This document shows positions 8,400 to 16,365 of a DNA stretch of 23,019 nt, piece by piece. Every line of letters starts with the position of its first letter. Position 1 is the stretch's first letter. The position numbers and the translations under genes were made by a program. Origin of the DNA: CAYWNA01 sp964459305 (GTDB lineage: Bacteria; Planctomycetota; Planctomycetia; Pirellulales; Pirellulaceae); the NCBI GenBank assembly GCA_964459305.1, contig CAYWNA010000213.1:1-23019 (forward strand). The letters run 5' to 3'. Below the pieces are notes generated by a model. The model saw only the letters and a list, made by a program, of their open reading frames with translations, was not told the DNA's origin and made no database searches.

Positions 8400-8472
8400 G
8401 TTCGTAGTACCGCCTTCAGGCGATTTCCGATCTGCGTTACGACAAAGACCGCCTAAAGGCGGGACTACGAAC
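8400..8472. repeat. REP-type inverted pair, CCGCC family, copy 1
   Basis: Two 23-base arms (8400-8422 and 8450-8472) are inverted copies with two mismatches. Each arm contains GTAG (8404-8407; CTAC 8465-8468 on the other side) followed by its own mini-hairpin, CGCCT/AGGCG on the left and CCGCCT/AGGCGG on the right. This GTAG-hairpin plus hairpin-CTAC layout is that of REP pairs (BIMEs) linked to RAYT transposases. It lies between the MnmE-like gene and the beta-helix gene. A second copy of the same family is at 16836-16909. It could also slow transcription between the two genes. Confidence 0.8.
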
Positions 8473-8481
8473 TCACTGGCA

Positions 8482-9639
8482 TCACGCAAGTAGATCGCGA
8501 ATCACCTTCGATGCTCCCTCTGTTTCTTCCACCTTCAATAACGATATGCATTTTCTGACGGCGTCAACCTGCCGCTCGTTGAAAGGCACAGCGGTTCCAG
8601 GCGGTGGTGGTTCGGGAACGAGTCTCGCGGCCAGCTCGCGGATCAACTCCTGAACGCCTTCGCCGGTGACCGCACTGGTGCGCAGCCCTGCCGGCCGATT
8701 GTCGGCGGGCTGTGTGGCCAGATCGCATTTGTTGCCAACGATAATGGCCCCGGGCCATTCGGCCAGTAACGATGTTGCTTCGGTCGTCCAGGGCTCTGTG
8801 CTGTCGAACACCAGGACTACTATATCCGCGGCAGCCAGTCGTTGCCGAGCGAGCGCAACACCGGCCGATTCGATGGCATCGCCGCCCTCTCGCAGGCCGG
8901 CGGTATCTGCCAACTCCACGGGCCAGCCGTCAATGGCGGTGTGCGCCGTGACCACATCGCGAGTTGTCCCCGGCTGTTCAAACACGATCGAACGTTGGTA
9001 GCCCAGGATGGCATTGATCAGGCTGCTCTTGCCGACGTTGGCATGTCCCGTCAGAACGATGCGCCATGGATCGTTCAGGTGCTTGCCAATCTCGGAACCG
9101 CGATTCAGCACGCGCAGCCGGTCTGTCGCCGCGTCTGTTTCCCCATTCTCCAGGAAACCCAAGATCTCGATCAGCGCCGCTCGCAGCGCACCACGATGCT
9201 GATCCAGCAGGATCGCCGCCGTCCGTTCGGTTCGCGCCGCGGCCAGTGCGACACGAGCCTCCGTCGCGATCGGGTCGTTGTCATACAGCGCCGCCATTCC
9301 CTGCCAAGTTGTCTCGCGGCAACCGGCGTCAATCAACGACTCCACGATCGAGCGAGCCGCCATCCGGCCGCCGTGACAATGCACTTCGACGGCAGCCTGG
9401 CTGCGACGACACACGACCAATTCTTCGCCTTCGCCACGCCCGCCAGTCCAGCAGCCGAAAACGATTCGATCGATTGGGAAGTGCTCCAGTGGCTTGCCGG
9501 CGACCGGCCGGAAAAGCGCCGAGACGCATCCGGCCGCTTCGGCGCCCATGACGCACACCGTGGCCACGGCGGCGCGACCCGGCGGCGTCAAGACGCTAAC
9601 GAGGCATTCGTTCGGTGTTTTGTCGGAATGCACAGTCAC
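8482..9639 (-). CDS. divergent MnmE/TrmE-like GTPase
   Basis: This 385-residue protein has the layout of the tRNA-modification GTPase MnmE. An N-terminal formyl-THF-type domain (LTPPGRAAVATVCVMG at 18-32, VEVHCHGG at 84-91) and a helical stretch are followed by a complete GTPase domain: P-loop GHANVGKSS (198-206), GTTRD (224-228), DTAG (245-248), NKCD (303-306) and TSA (321-323). True MnmE is about 450 residues and ends in a CxGK motif needed for wobble-uridine modification. This protein ends in SKVIRDLLA with no such cysteine, and the usual GEFTxRAFLNGK signature of the helical domain is absent (ETTWQGMAALYDND instead). The start is GTG 9637-9639, with only a weak GAGA upstream and a TATTAT-like -10 on the minus strand at 9673-9678. 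It is either a very divergent MnmE or a paralogue with another role, so no gene symbol is given. Confidence 0.85.
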   Translation of the reverse strand: MTVHSDKTPNECLVSVLTPPGRAAVATVCVMGAEAAGCVSALFRPVAGKPLEHFPIDRIVFGCWTGGRGEGEELVVCRRSQAAVEVHCHGGRMAARSIVESLIDAGCRETTWQGMAALYDNDPIATEARVALAAARTERTAAILLDQHRGALRAALIEILGFLENGETDAATDRLRVLNRGSEIGKHLNDPWRIVLTGHANVGKSSLINAILGYQRSIVFEQPGTTRDVVTAHTAIDGWPVELADTAGLREGGDAIESAGVALARQRLAAADIVVLVFDSTEPWTTEATSLLAEWPGAIIVGNKCDLATQPADNRPAGLRTSAVTGEGVQELIRELAARLVPEPPPPGTAVPFNERQVDAVRKCISLLKVEETEGASKVIRDLLA

Positions 9640-9694
9640 AGCATCTCACAGTCGCCAAGTATCGCTGCGGAAATAATACCCGCATTTGCTCGAT

Positions 9695-9761
9695 GTAGCC
9701 GAACTCGCCAGAGTTTGGTTTTTCAAAAGTCAAACGACCAAAGTCTGGCGACTTCGGCTAC
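9695..9761. repeat. REP-type inverted pair, GTAGCCGAA family
   Basis: Two 25-base arms (9695-9719 and 9737-9761) are inverted copies with 23 of 25 positions matching. Each arm starts at its outer end with GTAG (9695-9698; CTAC 9758-9761) and then folds alone: left CCGAACTC-GCCA-GAGTTTGG with one G-U pair, right CCAAAGTC-TGGC-GACTTCGG. The two mismatches between arms are a C/G pair swapped to G/C within each hairpin, so pairing is preserved in both. It lies upstream of the MnmE-like gene in the 9640-9991 gap. Confidence 0.82.
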
Positions 9762-9902
9762 CATGAATTCAGGATCTATTTCGGCGCCGATCCTAAGCGT
9801 CCCGCATGGCCGCCGGCCACTCTTCGTCAAGGTCGCATCTATCGACCGCCGGCTGCCGAGAGCGTACATTGTAACGTGTAGGGAGCAGTTTCACAGTTTG
9901 CC

Positions 9903-10049
9903 ATGTCTATTGCATGTCCGCGTTGCGGCAGAGGATACGACGTCACCCTTTTTCAGAACTCGTGGGAACGTACGAGCGGTAAGGTCGGGACCTACTCGGC
10001 GGACCGCAGCTCGATACGCACGTCTTGGTCGATTTCCACCAGGGCGTAG
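9903..10049 (+). pseudogene. fragment of a zinc-ribbon protein, overlapping the metallophosphoesterase antisense
   Basis: ATG 9903 opens a 48-codon frame beginning MSIACPRCGRGYDVTLFQ. A short N-terminal CPxCGxxYDVTLF knuckle is familiar from planctomycete proteins, where it is normally followed by a second CxC/CxxC knuckle. Here the second knuckle is missing, and after about residue 20 the frame runs antisense into the 3' end of the metallophosphoesterase gene. I therefore read it as a truncated remnant whose 5' part was left when the neighbouring gene was joined. A functional 48-residue peptide is possible but has no strong ribosome binding site. The rest of the 9640-9991 gap holds only the REP pair. 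Confidence 0.4.
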
Positions 10050-10645
10050 TTGCCGCGGAACGCCGGACCGCAGTTGACGATGTGCGTAGGGCCAATCCGC
10101 TCGGTTCCTCGCGATTCGTGGATGTGCCCGCACACAACCAGCGCCGGCCGATTCTGTTCGACGAACGATCGTACTGCTTGGCTGCCCACGTGGCCGCCGC
10201 GATTGGTGCGATCCAGCCGCGTCTTGCGCGGCGGGGGGTGACTGAGCACGATCTCCCAGTCGGGCTCTTCCAGTTGCTGCCGGCCCGTTTCGAGCGCAGC
10301 GGCGATTCGCTCTTCGGTCAGCTCATACATGGTCCCCTGCCACGGCGGCATGGCCGACACGCCGTAGAAACCGAACTCGCCGTGCATCACACCCCGGCCA
10401 AACAGCGACACGCCCAATTCCATCAATCGTTGGTCAATAGCGGCCGAATCACAGTTTCCCGCCACAGCCATGACGGTCGAACACGCTCTCTGTGCGCGCC
10501 GCACCAATTCTCCTGCAACATCGGGCGTTCCGAAATGCGTGATGTCCCCTCCGAACAACACCACGTCCACCGCACCAGCATCCACCAGGATCCGGTCCAA
10601 AGCCGAATGATCGCCGTGCAGGTCAGTCATGCAGAGGAGTTTCAT
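9992..10645 (-). CDS. calcineurin-like metallophosphoesterase
   Basis: The 217-residue cytoplasmic protein carries the full set of metallophosphoesterase motifs: DLHGD (8-12), GGDITH (32-37), GNCD (63-66), SHPPP (135-139) and GHIHE (173-177). Together these bind two metal ions and cleave phosphate mono- or diesters. The size and motif spacing fit the small YfcE/Icc-like group; the substrate is unknown. An alternative GTG start at 10663 lies in GTGA, overlapping the stop of the FAD oxidoreductase by four bases, which is typical of translational coupling. ATG 10645 is listed because family members begin at MKLL-type sequence, but neither start has a visible Shine-Dalgarno. It is almost certainly co-transcribed with the upstream oxidoreductase. 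Confidence 0.9.
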   Translation of the reverse strand: MKLLCMTDLHGDHSALDRILVDAGAVDVVLFGGDITHFGTPDVAGELVRRAQRACSTVMAVAGNCDSAAIDQRLMELGVSLFGRGVMHGEFGFYGVSAMPPWQGTMYELTEERIAAALETGRQQLEEPDWEIVLSHPPPRKTRLDRTNRGGHVGSQAVRSFVEQNRPALVVCGHIHESRGTERIGPTHIVNCGPAFRGNYALVEIDQDVRIELRSAE

Positions 10646-10659
10646 GCTGTCCGAAACCG

Positions 10660-13455
10660 TCACTTCGGTAGTAGCTGCAATGCGTCTACCACGACGTAGC
10701 CATCAGTATCTGCGTTGTCCACGATGATGGTCGTTTGGCGACCGGCCGGCAGATCGAACTCGCCCAGCGAGTGGAACAGTCCATCGATCGCCGGCGCGAG
10801 TCGCTGATTGACTCGAATGATCTGGGAAGACTCTGGTGTGGTAACGGTGACAGGCGTGTTGGTAGCGCGGTTTTGATAGGCGACATACGCGAGCCGCAAT
10901 TCGTATGTGCCGGACTTGGGGACATCGGGGCAAAACTGAACCGACTTCTCGCCCTTGTTCTCGTCGCCGTCGTGCAGGTAGCCATCCAGTACGAAGGGCC
11001 GGGAAAACGTGGACGATACCCACCGGCCGGTCCGTTTCGCTTGGCCGGCATCGATTACGATTCCCGGCAGCTCTTCTGGATCCACGTCGATCAGCCATGA
11101 CAGCTTGGGCGCGGCATCGGGCATGGCCATGGTCGCGGCAGCGCGGCGAGCGATCTCAACCAGTCGCTGCGGTTCGTCGTACACGCGGATCTCGCAAACG
11201 GTGGTCGTTTTTGAAAAAACGGCACGAAGTTTCGGCGTCGTCGCGCGTTCGAATCCCAAAACGTGCCGCCGGTGGCGCACGCCGGTCCGTTCGGCAATCA
11301 TCGCCCATCGACCGTCTTGCCACGCCTCTACGCGGAACGACTCCGGAGCATGCCCTTTCGTCGCGAACGTCACGTGGACGATGTTGAACGTTTGCAGTTC
11401 GTCCCATCCAAGCTCGATCCAGTGCGGCGCTGGCCGATCCGCTGCCGGCGTCCAAGCGTTTGTCGTCGCGGCGTCGGCACGCGCAAAGCCGTTGGCCACA
11501 TTCGCGGCGGGCATCGGCTCGCCGCTCTCCAGCGACTGCTCGCTCGATGCACTGACAATCGCGGATTGGGCCAAGTCGCGCGGGTCACGGTTGGGGAGGT
11601 CGATGATGTGGGCACCGTCTTTGAGCAACTGCTGCTGAAGCTGGTCGATATGATCTTGATAGATGCCGCGCGGCGTCGTGTCGAGCGCGGTACACATGGC
11701 GGCGGCGGTCCCGGCAGCCTGACCGAGTACCGCACAGGTCAGCATCACTCGTGTGTCGGACAACGCCATATGGCTGGCCGAGATGTCACGGCCGGCCATT
11801 AGAAGATTGCCGACGTTCTTTGAATAGAGACTTCGATAGGGGATGGAGTACAGCCAGTTTTGGCATGGATCGAGTCCGGCCGGCCGATCCATGTGGACGC
11901 CGAAAGATCCTTGGTGGAAAAAGCCTTTCGAATGGTGATCGTCCAGGCACCAGCCGCCGTAAGCCACGCGATCGGGAAACAGGGTTTGGCTGCGGATGTC
12001 GTTCTCCGTCAGCACATAGTCGCCGATCAGACGGCGATTCTCGCGTTTGCCAGCGACGTGACCGACCCATGCCAGTTGGTGTTTCTCGGCCGCTTGCTTC
12101 TGGCGTGGACAATGGTTCTTGGTGTGGCCCCACATGCCATAGATCAACCGAAGCAAATCGTCGCGGATTTCCTCCGCGTCGGCGTATGTGTCTCGCGTTC
12201 CGCCCAGTTCGATTTTCCACTGCCAACCGATTGGCCCGCCCAGTACCGGGTGTCTGCCGGGAGCAAAATCGTCACAGGCTGGGAAGATCATCGCCCACGG
12301 CGGCGCGGTAAAGGGCCGAGGCGAGTCAGCCTCGACGCTGGCATACTTCAGCGAATTGCCCATGGTGTGACGGGTGGCTTCTTCAGGTGCCCACGGCTCG
12401 TTGTACATCGATCGAGGCTCCTTGCCATGGCGATATTCGGCGCCTGCCGCCACGCCGATCACGGCATCGCCCGTACAGTCGATGAATACGTGGCCGCCGA
12501 ACCGCAACCTCCGTCCGCTGCGAACGTCGACGGCTCGTACGGCGGCGATCGCGTTTTTCCCGCTGGGGCTCATTTCAACTCCCGTGGCATGCGTGTTCAG
12601 GTGCAGCGCGACGTTTGGCTCCCCCTCGACAAATCGCACCAGACGCCCCGAGTACAGGACGCCCTCGGAGACTCGCTGATTGCCCGCAGTGCGATATTCC
12701 TCCAGCAAACCGGTCTCACGAGGATCCAAGGAATCCTGACTGCGATGGGGCCACACGCCAACCGGCGGCACAAGGATCTCGGTGCTGGCGTTGCCGCCGA
12801 GAGTAGGCCGATTCTGGATCAGTGCGACATCGGCTCCCATCCGGGCTGCCACGACAGCCGTCGTACATCCGGCCAAGCCGCCACCGACGACGACCACGTC
12901 GAAATCCCCCACGTCTTGAATATCCCGACTCACACCTCCGTGCTGTTCGCGCAGCTCCGCGATGGCGTCCTCTTCGACCGGCGGAGCCCACTGCAGATCG
13001 TCTGACAGCACGATCGCGTCGCAGCGACCGTAGTAACCCGTCAGATCGCGCAGCCGCAACTCCGCGGTCCCGGACAACTCATGCACGCCGCCGTCCTCCC
13101 AAAGCCAGCCCGGCTTGCCACTGTCGCCGAATGCGCCCTTTGCCGTTCCGTCGCCGACGCTGATCTGGAACCGACCGGGATGATGTTCGGGGACCCAATC
13201 CTTTGTGCGTGCCCACAGTCGATACCGACCCGGATTCGGCACCGTGACGGAAGTGACCGCGTCGTCCACCGGCGTGCCCAGGCCGATTGCCATCAAGTAA
13301 GGTGAGCCCATCTGGTCGATAAACTGGGCGTCATTGGTCCATCCACCATAGTCGTCGGAGTGTTCCGCTTCGATCCAAATCAGATTGCCCGCCGCGCCCG
13401 CCTCGGCGGCAACGATGCAAAGCGTCAAAACGCCCAGTAGATGGTGTAATTTCAT
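10660..13455 (-). CDS. secreted multidomain FAD-dependent oxidoreductase
   Basis: This 931-residue protein has a signal peptide (1-22, ending AGAAG), a beta-sandwich-like N-terminal module (about 24-155; WIEAEHSDDYGGW, then PGRYRLWARTKDW) and an FAD_oxidored-type catalytic core from about 184 to 610. The dinucleotide fold is VVVVGGGLAGCTTA (187-200), followed by LGGNAST, and the FAD-closing region reads GNLLMAGRDISASH. Residues about 640-770 look like an F5/8-type discoidin domain (WIELGWDELQTFNIVHV). The end (about 795-930) resembles golvesin/xanthan-lyase C-terminal modules (DVDPEELPGIVIDAGQAK, FVLDGYLHDGDENKGEKS). The protein probably oxidises a sugar-related substrate outside the cytoplasm while held to a glycan by its side modules; this is inference. 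ATG 13455 is preceded by a purine-rich GAAGCGAGAAA. Its stop overlaps a GTG start of the metallophosphoesterase. Confidence 0.9.
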   Translation of the reverse strand: MKLHHLLGVLTLCIVAAEAGAAGNLIWIEAEHSDDYGGWTNDAQFIDQMGSPYLMAIGLGTPVDDAVTSVTVPNPGRYRLWARTKDWVPEHHPGRFQISVGDGTAKGAFGDSGKPGWLWEDGGVHELSGTAELRLRDLTGYYGRCDAIVLSDDLQWAPPVEEDAIAELREQHGGVSRDIQDVGDFDVVVVGGGLAGCTTAVVAARMGADVALIQNRPTLGGNASTEILVPPVGVWPHRSQDSLDPRETGLLEEYRTAGNQRVSEGVLYSGRLVRFVEGEPNVALHLNTHATGVEMSPSGKNAIAAVRAVDVRSGRRLRFGGHVFIDCTGDAVIGVAAGAEYRHGKEPRSMYNEPWAPEEATRHTMGNSLKYASVEADSPRPFTAPPWAMIFPACDDFAPGRHPVLGGPIGWQWKIELGGTRDTYADAEEIRDDLLRLIYGMWGHTKNHCPRQKQAAEKHQLAWVGHVAGKRENRRLIGDYVLTENDIRSQTLFPDRVAYGGWCLDDHHSKGFFHQGSFGVHMDRPAGLDPCQNWLYSIPYRSLYSKNVGNLLMAGRDISASHMALSDTRVMLTCAVLGQAAGTAAAMCTALDTTPRGIYQDHIDQLQQQLLKDGAHIIDLPNRDPRDLAQSAIVSASSEQSLESGEPMPAANVANGFARADAATTNAWTPAADRPAPHWIELGWDELQTFNIVHVTFATKGHAPESFRVEAWQDGRWAMIAERTGVRHRRHVLGFERATTPKLRAVFSKTTTVCEIRVYDEPQRLVEIARRAAATMAMPDAAPKLSWLIDVDPEELPGIVIDAGQAKRTGRWVSSTFSRPFVLDGYLHDGDENKGEKSVQFCPDVPKSGTYELRLAYVAYQNRATNTPVTVTTPESSQIIRVNQRLAPAIDGLFHSLGEFDLPAGRQTTIIVDNADTDGYVVVDALQLLPK

Positions 13456-13566
13456 TTTCTCGCTTCCACCTGTCTATGCCTTGTCGGATTGGCCGGCCAA
13501 GAAGCCCCCGATGTCTGCCTCGAAGCGTGCGTCGCCGATCAACAGCCGGAAGAACGGACAGCCAAA

Positions 13567-14349
13567 CTATGGACAAACGGGAAATGTAAACTCAACGTGG
13601 TCGACGGGTTCACCCTTAACACCTTTGGGAATGATACGGCGCACTCCAGAACCGGAAACGGGGACCAAACTTGTCACTTTCGCGGCAAACTTGCTGCGGT
13701 AAGTGTTGGGGACCACGTCGAGGGCTTGATTGCTGAGGTGACGGCTCGACACTTTGCCGCGTTTCTTATCGTATTGTTCCCACCATTTTGCGAATGCCTC
13801 GATATCGTCCATGTGTTTTTTGCAGGCATCCAATACCGCTTGTCCATACCATTTCTTCACTTTGCTGGGATCTGCTTTGTAGGTTTGCGTCATGGTGATA
13901 CGCGCTTGGTCGTGGTAAGTACGTTTTGTGCTTGTCAACGTCGCACGGTAGATGCCACAACTGGCCAGAATACTCTTGAGTAAATACTCTGCTTTGGCGT
14001 TCATTTTGCGCGCCTTGCTGCCATACGTTAGTTTGACTTTCTCGGCCTCGGGATGCGAAAAAGTGCCCGTTATCGGCGTTTTCTTGGGTGCTGCGGGTGC
14101 CGAGTTCAGCACGGCCAGGGTCTTGCCGCCTGGATCAACGCGGCCATCCGGTCGCGACATGCGTACGACGCGTTTCTGAAATTCCTCGATGGCGCCGATC
14201 GTTAGTCTCCCTACCTTTCCGTCGACGGTTAGGGGTTTCGACGAAACCAGTTTTCCCATGTTGTTGTTCAGAAGCGTTTGAATAGTGATGACATCGTTTC
14301 TCAGATTTGCGCCTCTGTTCCCAACCGACTTCGAGATTGACTTTTGCAT
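13567..14349 (-). CDS. peptidoglycan-binding, M15/VanY-type D,D-peptidase-like protein
   Basis: In this 260-residue protein, residues 3-82 form a peptidoglycan-binding domain (SISKSVGNRGANLRNDVITI, TVDGKVGRLTIGAIEEFQK). A Pro/Ala-rich linker follows. The C-terminal half matches the fold of zinc D-Ala-D-Ala carboxypeptidases and phage endolysins: SSRHLSNQALD (201-211) gives His204 and Asp211, and VDHVEF (249-254) gives the third ligand His251. There is no signal peptide, so release must use another route, as with phage or secretion-system lysozymes; the SVGxxGxNxxxDV opening is common in such proteins. It is Lys-rich and its DNA looks less GC-rich than its neighbours, hinting at transfer. An AGAGGG ribosome site lies eight bases before ATG 14349. 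No phage or secretion genes are adjacent. Confidence 0.8.
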   Translation of the reverse strand: MQKSISKSVGNRGANLRNDVITIQTLLNNNMGKLVSSKPLTVDGKVGRLTIGAIEEFQKRVVRMSRPDGRVDPGGKTLAVLNSAPAAPKKTPITGTFSHPEAEKVKLTYGSKARKMNAKAEYLLKSILASCGIYRATLTSTKRTYHDQARITMTQTYKADPSKVKKWYGQAVLDACKKHMDDIEAFAKWWEQYDKKRGKVSSRHLSNQALDVVPNTYRSKFAAKVTSLVPVSGSGVRRIIPKGVKGEPVDHVEFTFPVCP

Positions 14350-14495
14350 GCTTCATGCCCTCTCTGCATTAACGTGGGAAGATTGCCCGCATTCAGATTA
14401 ACAACTTGAGCCCAAATCTTCCAGGTTGTCGTTGTGCGGCGCGAGAAGTTGCGTGAAAAAGTCAAGATTCGAATCGTGACGCGCAACCATGTCGG

Positions 14496-16112
14496 CTATT
14501 TCACCTTGGCCGCATCTCCGCCCAGTACTTTGTCAACGAGGGGATAGGCCATCACCCCATGCCACTCGTGCCCGGCGGACCACACGTCTTGAGCGACCGC
14601 TTCTTCCGCGCTGAAAATTTTATAGCCCGCGCGAACCCGGGCATGGCCTTCTTTGGTGTAGCGGATTGGAAAACAGCCATCGTGTTCGGCGCTCTCGAAC
14701 AGCAGCGGGCGAGGAGCGATCAACAGGTGGACCTCGCATACGTCCATCAACTCGACGAATCCCGGCAGTTCCCAGCAGGAGCAGTTCGGCACGGAAAAAA
14801 CGCCTTCGGTCGTGCACATCCAGCCGCTGACCACGGCCACTTTCAACCGAGTGTCGCAAGCGGCGATCCACATCGTCCACTCCCCACCCATCGACAGGCC
14901 GCCGACGCCGATCCGGTCCGAATCGACATCGGGCCGAGACTGGAGAATGTCGACCAGACGAAACAGGTCCCAGAGCATCATGGCGCAGAACTTGCGATGA
15001 GGAAACGAAGGAGCCAACACCACGTAGCCGCCGCGAGCGAATCGGTCGGCGAAACCGTGGTAGATCGTGTCGGGATTGAAAACCGCTTCGGCCGATCCGC
15101 CGTGTCCGTGGATGGCCAGCATCGCGGGAAACGGCCCTTCGCCTTTCGGGACCGCCATCAGACACGGATAACGCGTTCCTTCGTCGTTGCCCTGGAAGGA
15201 CGCCCGATACAGGGTATAGTCCCCCTTGTCTTGAGGTTCGCCAATTTGGAAGTCAATCGGCACTTCATCCGTCGACCGACGTGGCTGTTGACGTTCGACC
15301 AGTTCAAACAAGCGGTCGCGGGCGCGGCGTTGCCATTGGATTGCTTCCTGTTCGCTGGTGGCAGTGAACGGCGTTTCGTACTGATCGGGGACCGGGCCGC
15401 TGACTTCCGGCATTGGCTCTCTGGTCTTCATGAACTCGCCCGGCGGCAGGGCCTTTTCCGTGATGCGGAGTTCATCCAACCAGCCGCGCAGCGGGCGCGG
15501 CCCATTGGAGGCGTACCGGTCAACGTTGCCGATCTTTAGGCTCGCCTTGTCATCGGTGAAGATGCCGGCCACGGCCCGCGTCTTGACCGCGACTTCCCGG
15601 CCGTTGACATAGACCCGACTCTCACGTCCTTCGCTAACCGCGGCCACATGGTACCACTTGCCCGGTTGAATCAGGCGTGACTCGGTTTCGAGTTTGTTGT
15701 CCACGTGAAATGCCCCGTCGGGCGAGACGTCAAAACGCAGACCGCCGCCGGCCAGCAACACAAACGCCCACGATCGATTGTCGCCGTCTTCGCTCCAGTC
15801 GCCGGCGATGGCGTCGTAACGCGGCCGTCTATCGACCTTGACGAACGCTTCGATGGTGAAGTCCGTAGAAGTGACTTTCCGTTCGGCCCCGTAGCTGACA
15901 CAAGTCTCTGGGCGGCCGTCGAACACGGCGGCGTATTGGTTGGGCTCGTCCAAACCGCCCCAGCCGACAACATCGGTGCCGAAACTGACATTCCCATGAA
16001 TGGTACCAATGGCCGCATTCTCGAATCGCTCGTAGACCAACGATTGGCCCCAAGCACTTTGCGACCACACAAGACAGCCAATCCAGAGAGGAAGAGATCG
16101 GAGGTACATCAT
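14496..16112 (-). CDS. secreted LamG plus alpha/beta hydrolase (esterase-like)
   Basis: The 538-residue protein has a signal peptide (1-23, ending SAWGQ). A LamG/concanavalin-like jelly roll occupies about 25-225 (FTIEAFVKV, GKWYHVAAVSEGRESRVYVNG, GWLDELRITEKAL). An alpha/beta hydrolase domain covers about 285-530, with elbow GGLSMGG (Ser407), acid in EHDGCF (Asp478) and histidine in AGHEWHG (His515 or His518). This pairing suggests an esterase held to a polysaccharide, like the acetyl xylan esterase/dienelactone hydrolase groups. The frame runs to 16157, but ATG 16112 is chosen because AAGGGAAA lies just upstream and a signal peptide starts there. The gene is divergent from the Arg-rich protein gene. 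It is not closely related in layout to the esterase at 495, which has two hydrolase domains and no LamG. Confidence 0.88.
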   Translation of the reverse strand: MMYLRSLPLWIGCLVWSQSAWGQSLVYERFENAAIGTIHGNVSFGTDVVGWGGLDEPNQYAAVFDGRPETCVSYGAERKVTSTDFTIEAFVKVDRRPRYDAIAGDWSEDGDNRSWAFVLLAGGGLRFDVSPDGAFHVDNKLETESRLIQPGKWYHVAAVSEGRESRVYVNGREVAVKTRAVAGIFTDDKASLKIGNVDRYASNGPRPLRGWLDELRITEKALPPGEFMKTREPMPEVSGPVPDQYETPFTATSEQEAIQWQRRARDRLFELVERQQPRRSTDEVPIDFQIGEPQDKGDYTLYRASFQGNDEGTRYPCLMAVPKGEGPFPAMLAIHGHGGSAEAVFNPDTIYHGFADRFARGGYVVLAPSFPHRKFCAMMLWDLFRLVDILQSRPDVDSDRIGVGGLSMGGEWTMWIAACDTRLKVAVVSGWMCTTEGVFSVPNCSCWELPGFVELMDVCEVHLLIAPRPLLFESAEHDGCFPIRYTKEGHARVRAGYKIFSAEEAVAQDVWSAGHEWHGVMAYPLVDKVLGGDAAKVK

Positions 16113-16247
16113 GACGGTTTCCCTTTCAGATTTCGAGGTAGCAGCATGATACCACACTCCATCGCGCAGCGTCTCCTATGATTGGTTTCGTTTTCCGTGA
16201 GTATTTCCCGTCGGACGAGCCAAACGCGATGTCACCGTCGATCAATG

Positions 16248-16276
16248 CTGACATGATCGACTGACGCTGGTATACT
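16248..16276 (+). promoter_or_regulatory. sigma-70-like promoter for the Arg/Pro-rich protein
   Basis: CTGACA (16248-16253) and TATACT (16271-16276) are separated by exactly 17 bases, each one base off the consensus hexamer. Transcription would start near 16283, leaving a leader of about 80 bases before ATG 16366. It is the best promoter-like sequence in the window. Confidence 0.55.
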
Positions 16277-16365
16277 GATTTGCTGTGGGTTACGCACACG
16301 TTGCAGGTCCCGGCTGTCGGAACATATTCGACGGCGGTTTAGGAGCGTCGAACGGAGGTCGTGTA

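Noticed and set aside
8842..10077. 411-codon open frame on the plus strand
   Set aside because: It is antisense to the MnmE-like GTPase, crosses a REP pair and continues antisense into the metallophosphoesterase; composition is that of a shadow frame.
11247..11257. GTTCGAATCCC, resembling a tRNA T-loop
   Set aside because: It lies inside the FAD oxidoreductase coding sequence and no acceptor, D or anticodon stems can be formed around it.
11860..13005. 381-codon open frame on the plus strand
   Set aside because: It is antisense to the FAD oxidoreductase, whose motifs are clear on the other strand.
14559..15539. 326-codon open frame on the plus strand
   Set aside because: It is antisense to the LamG-esterase, which has signal peptide, triad and ribosome site.
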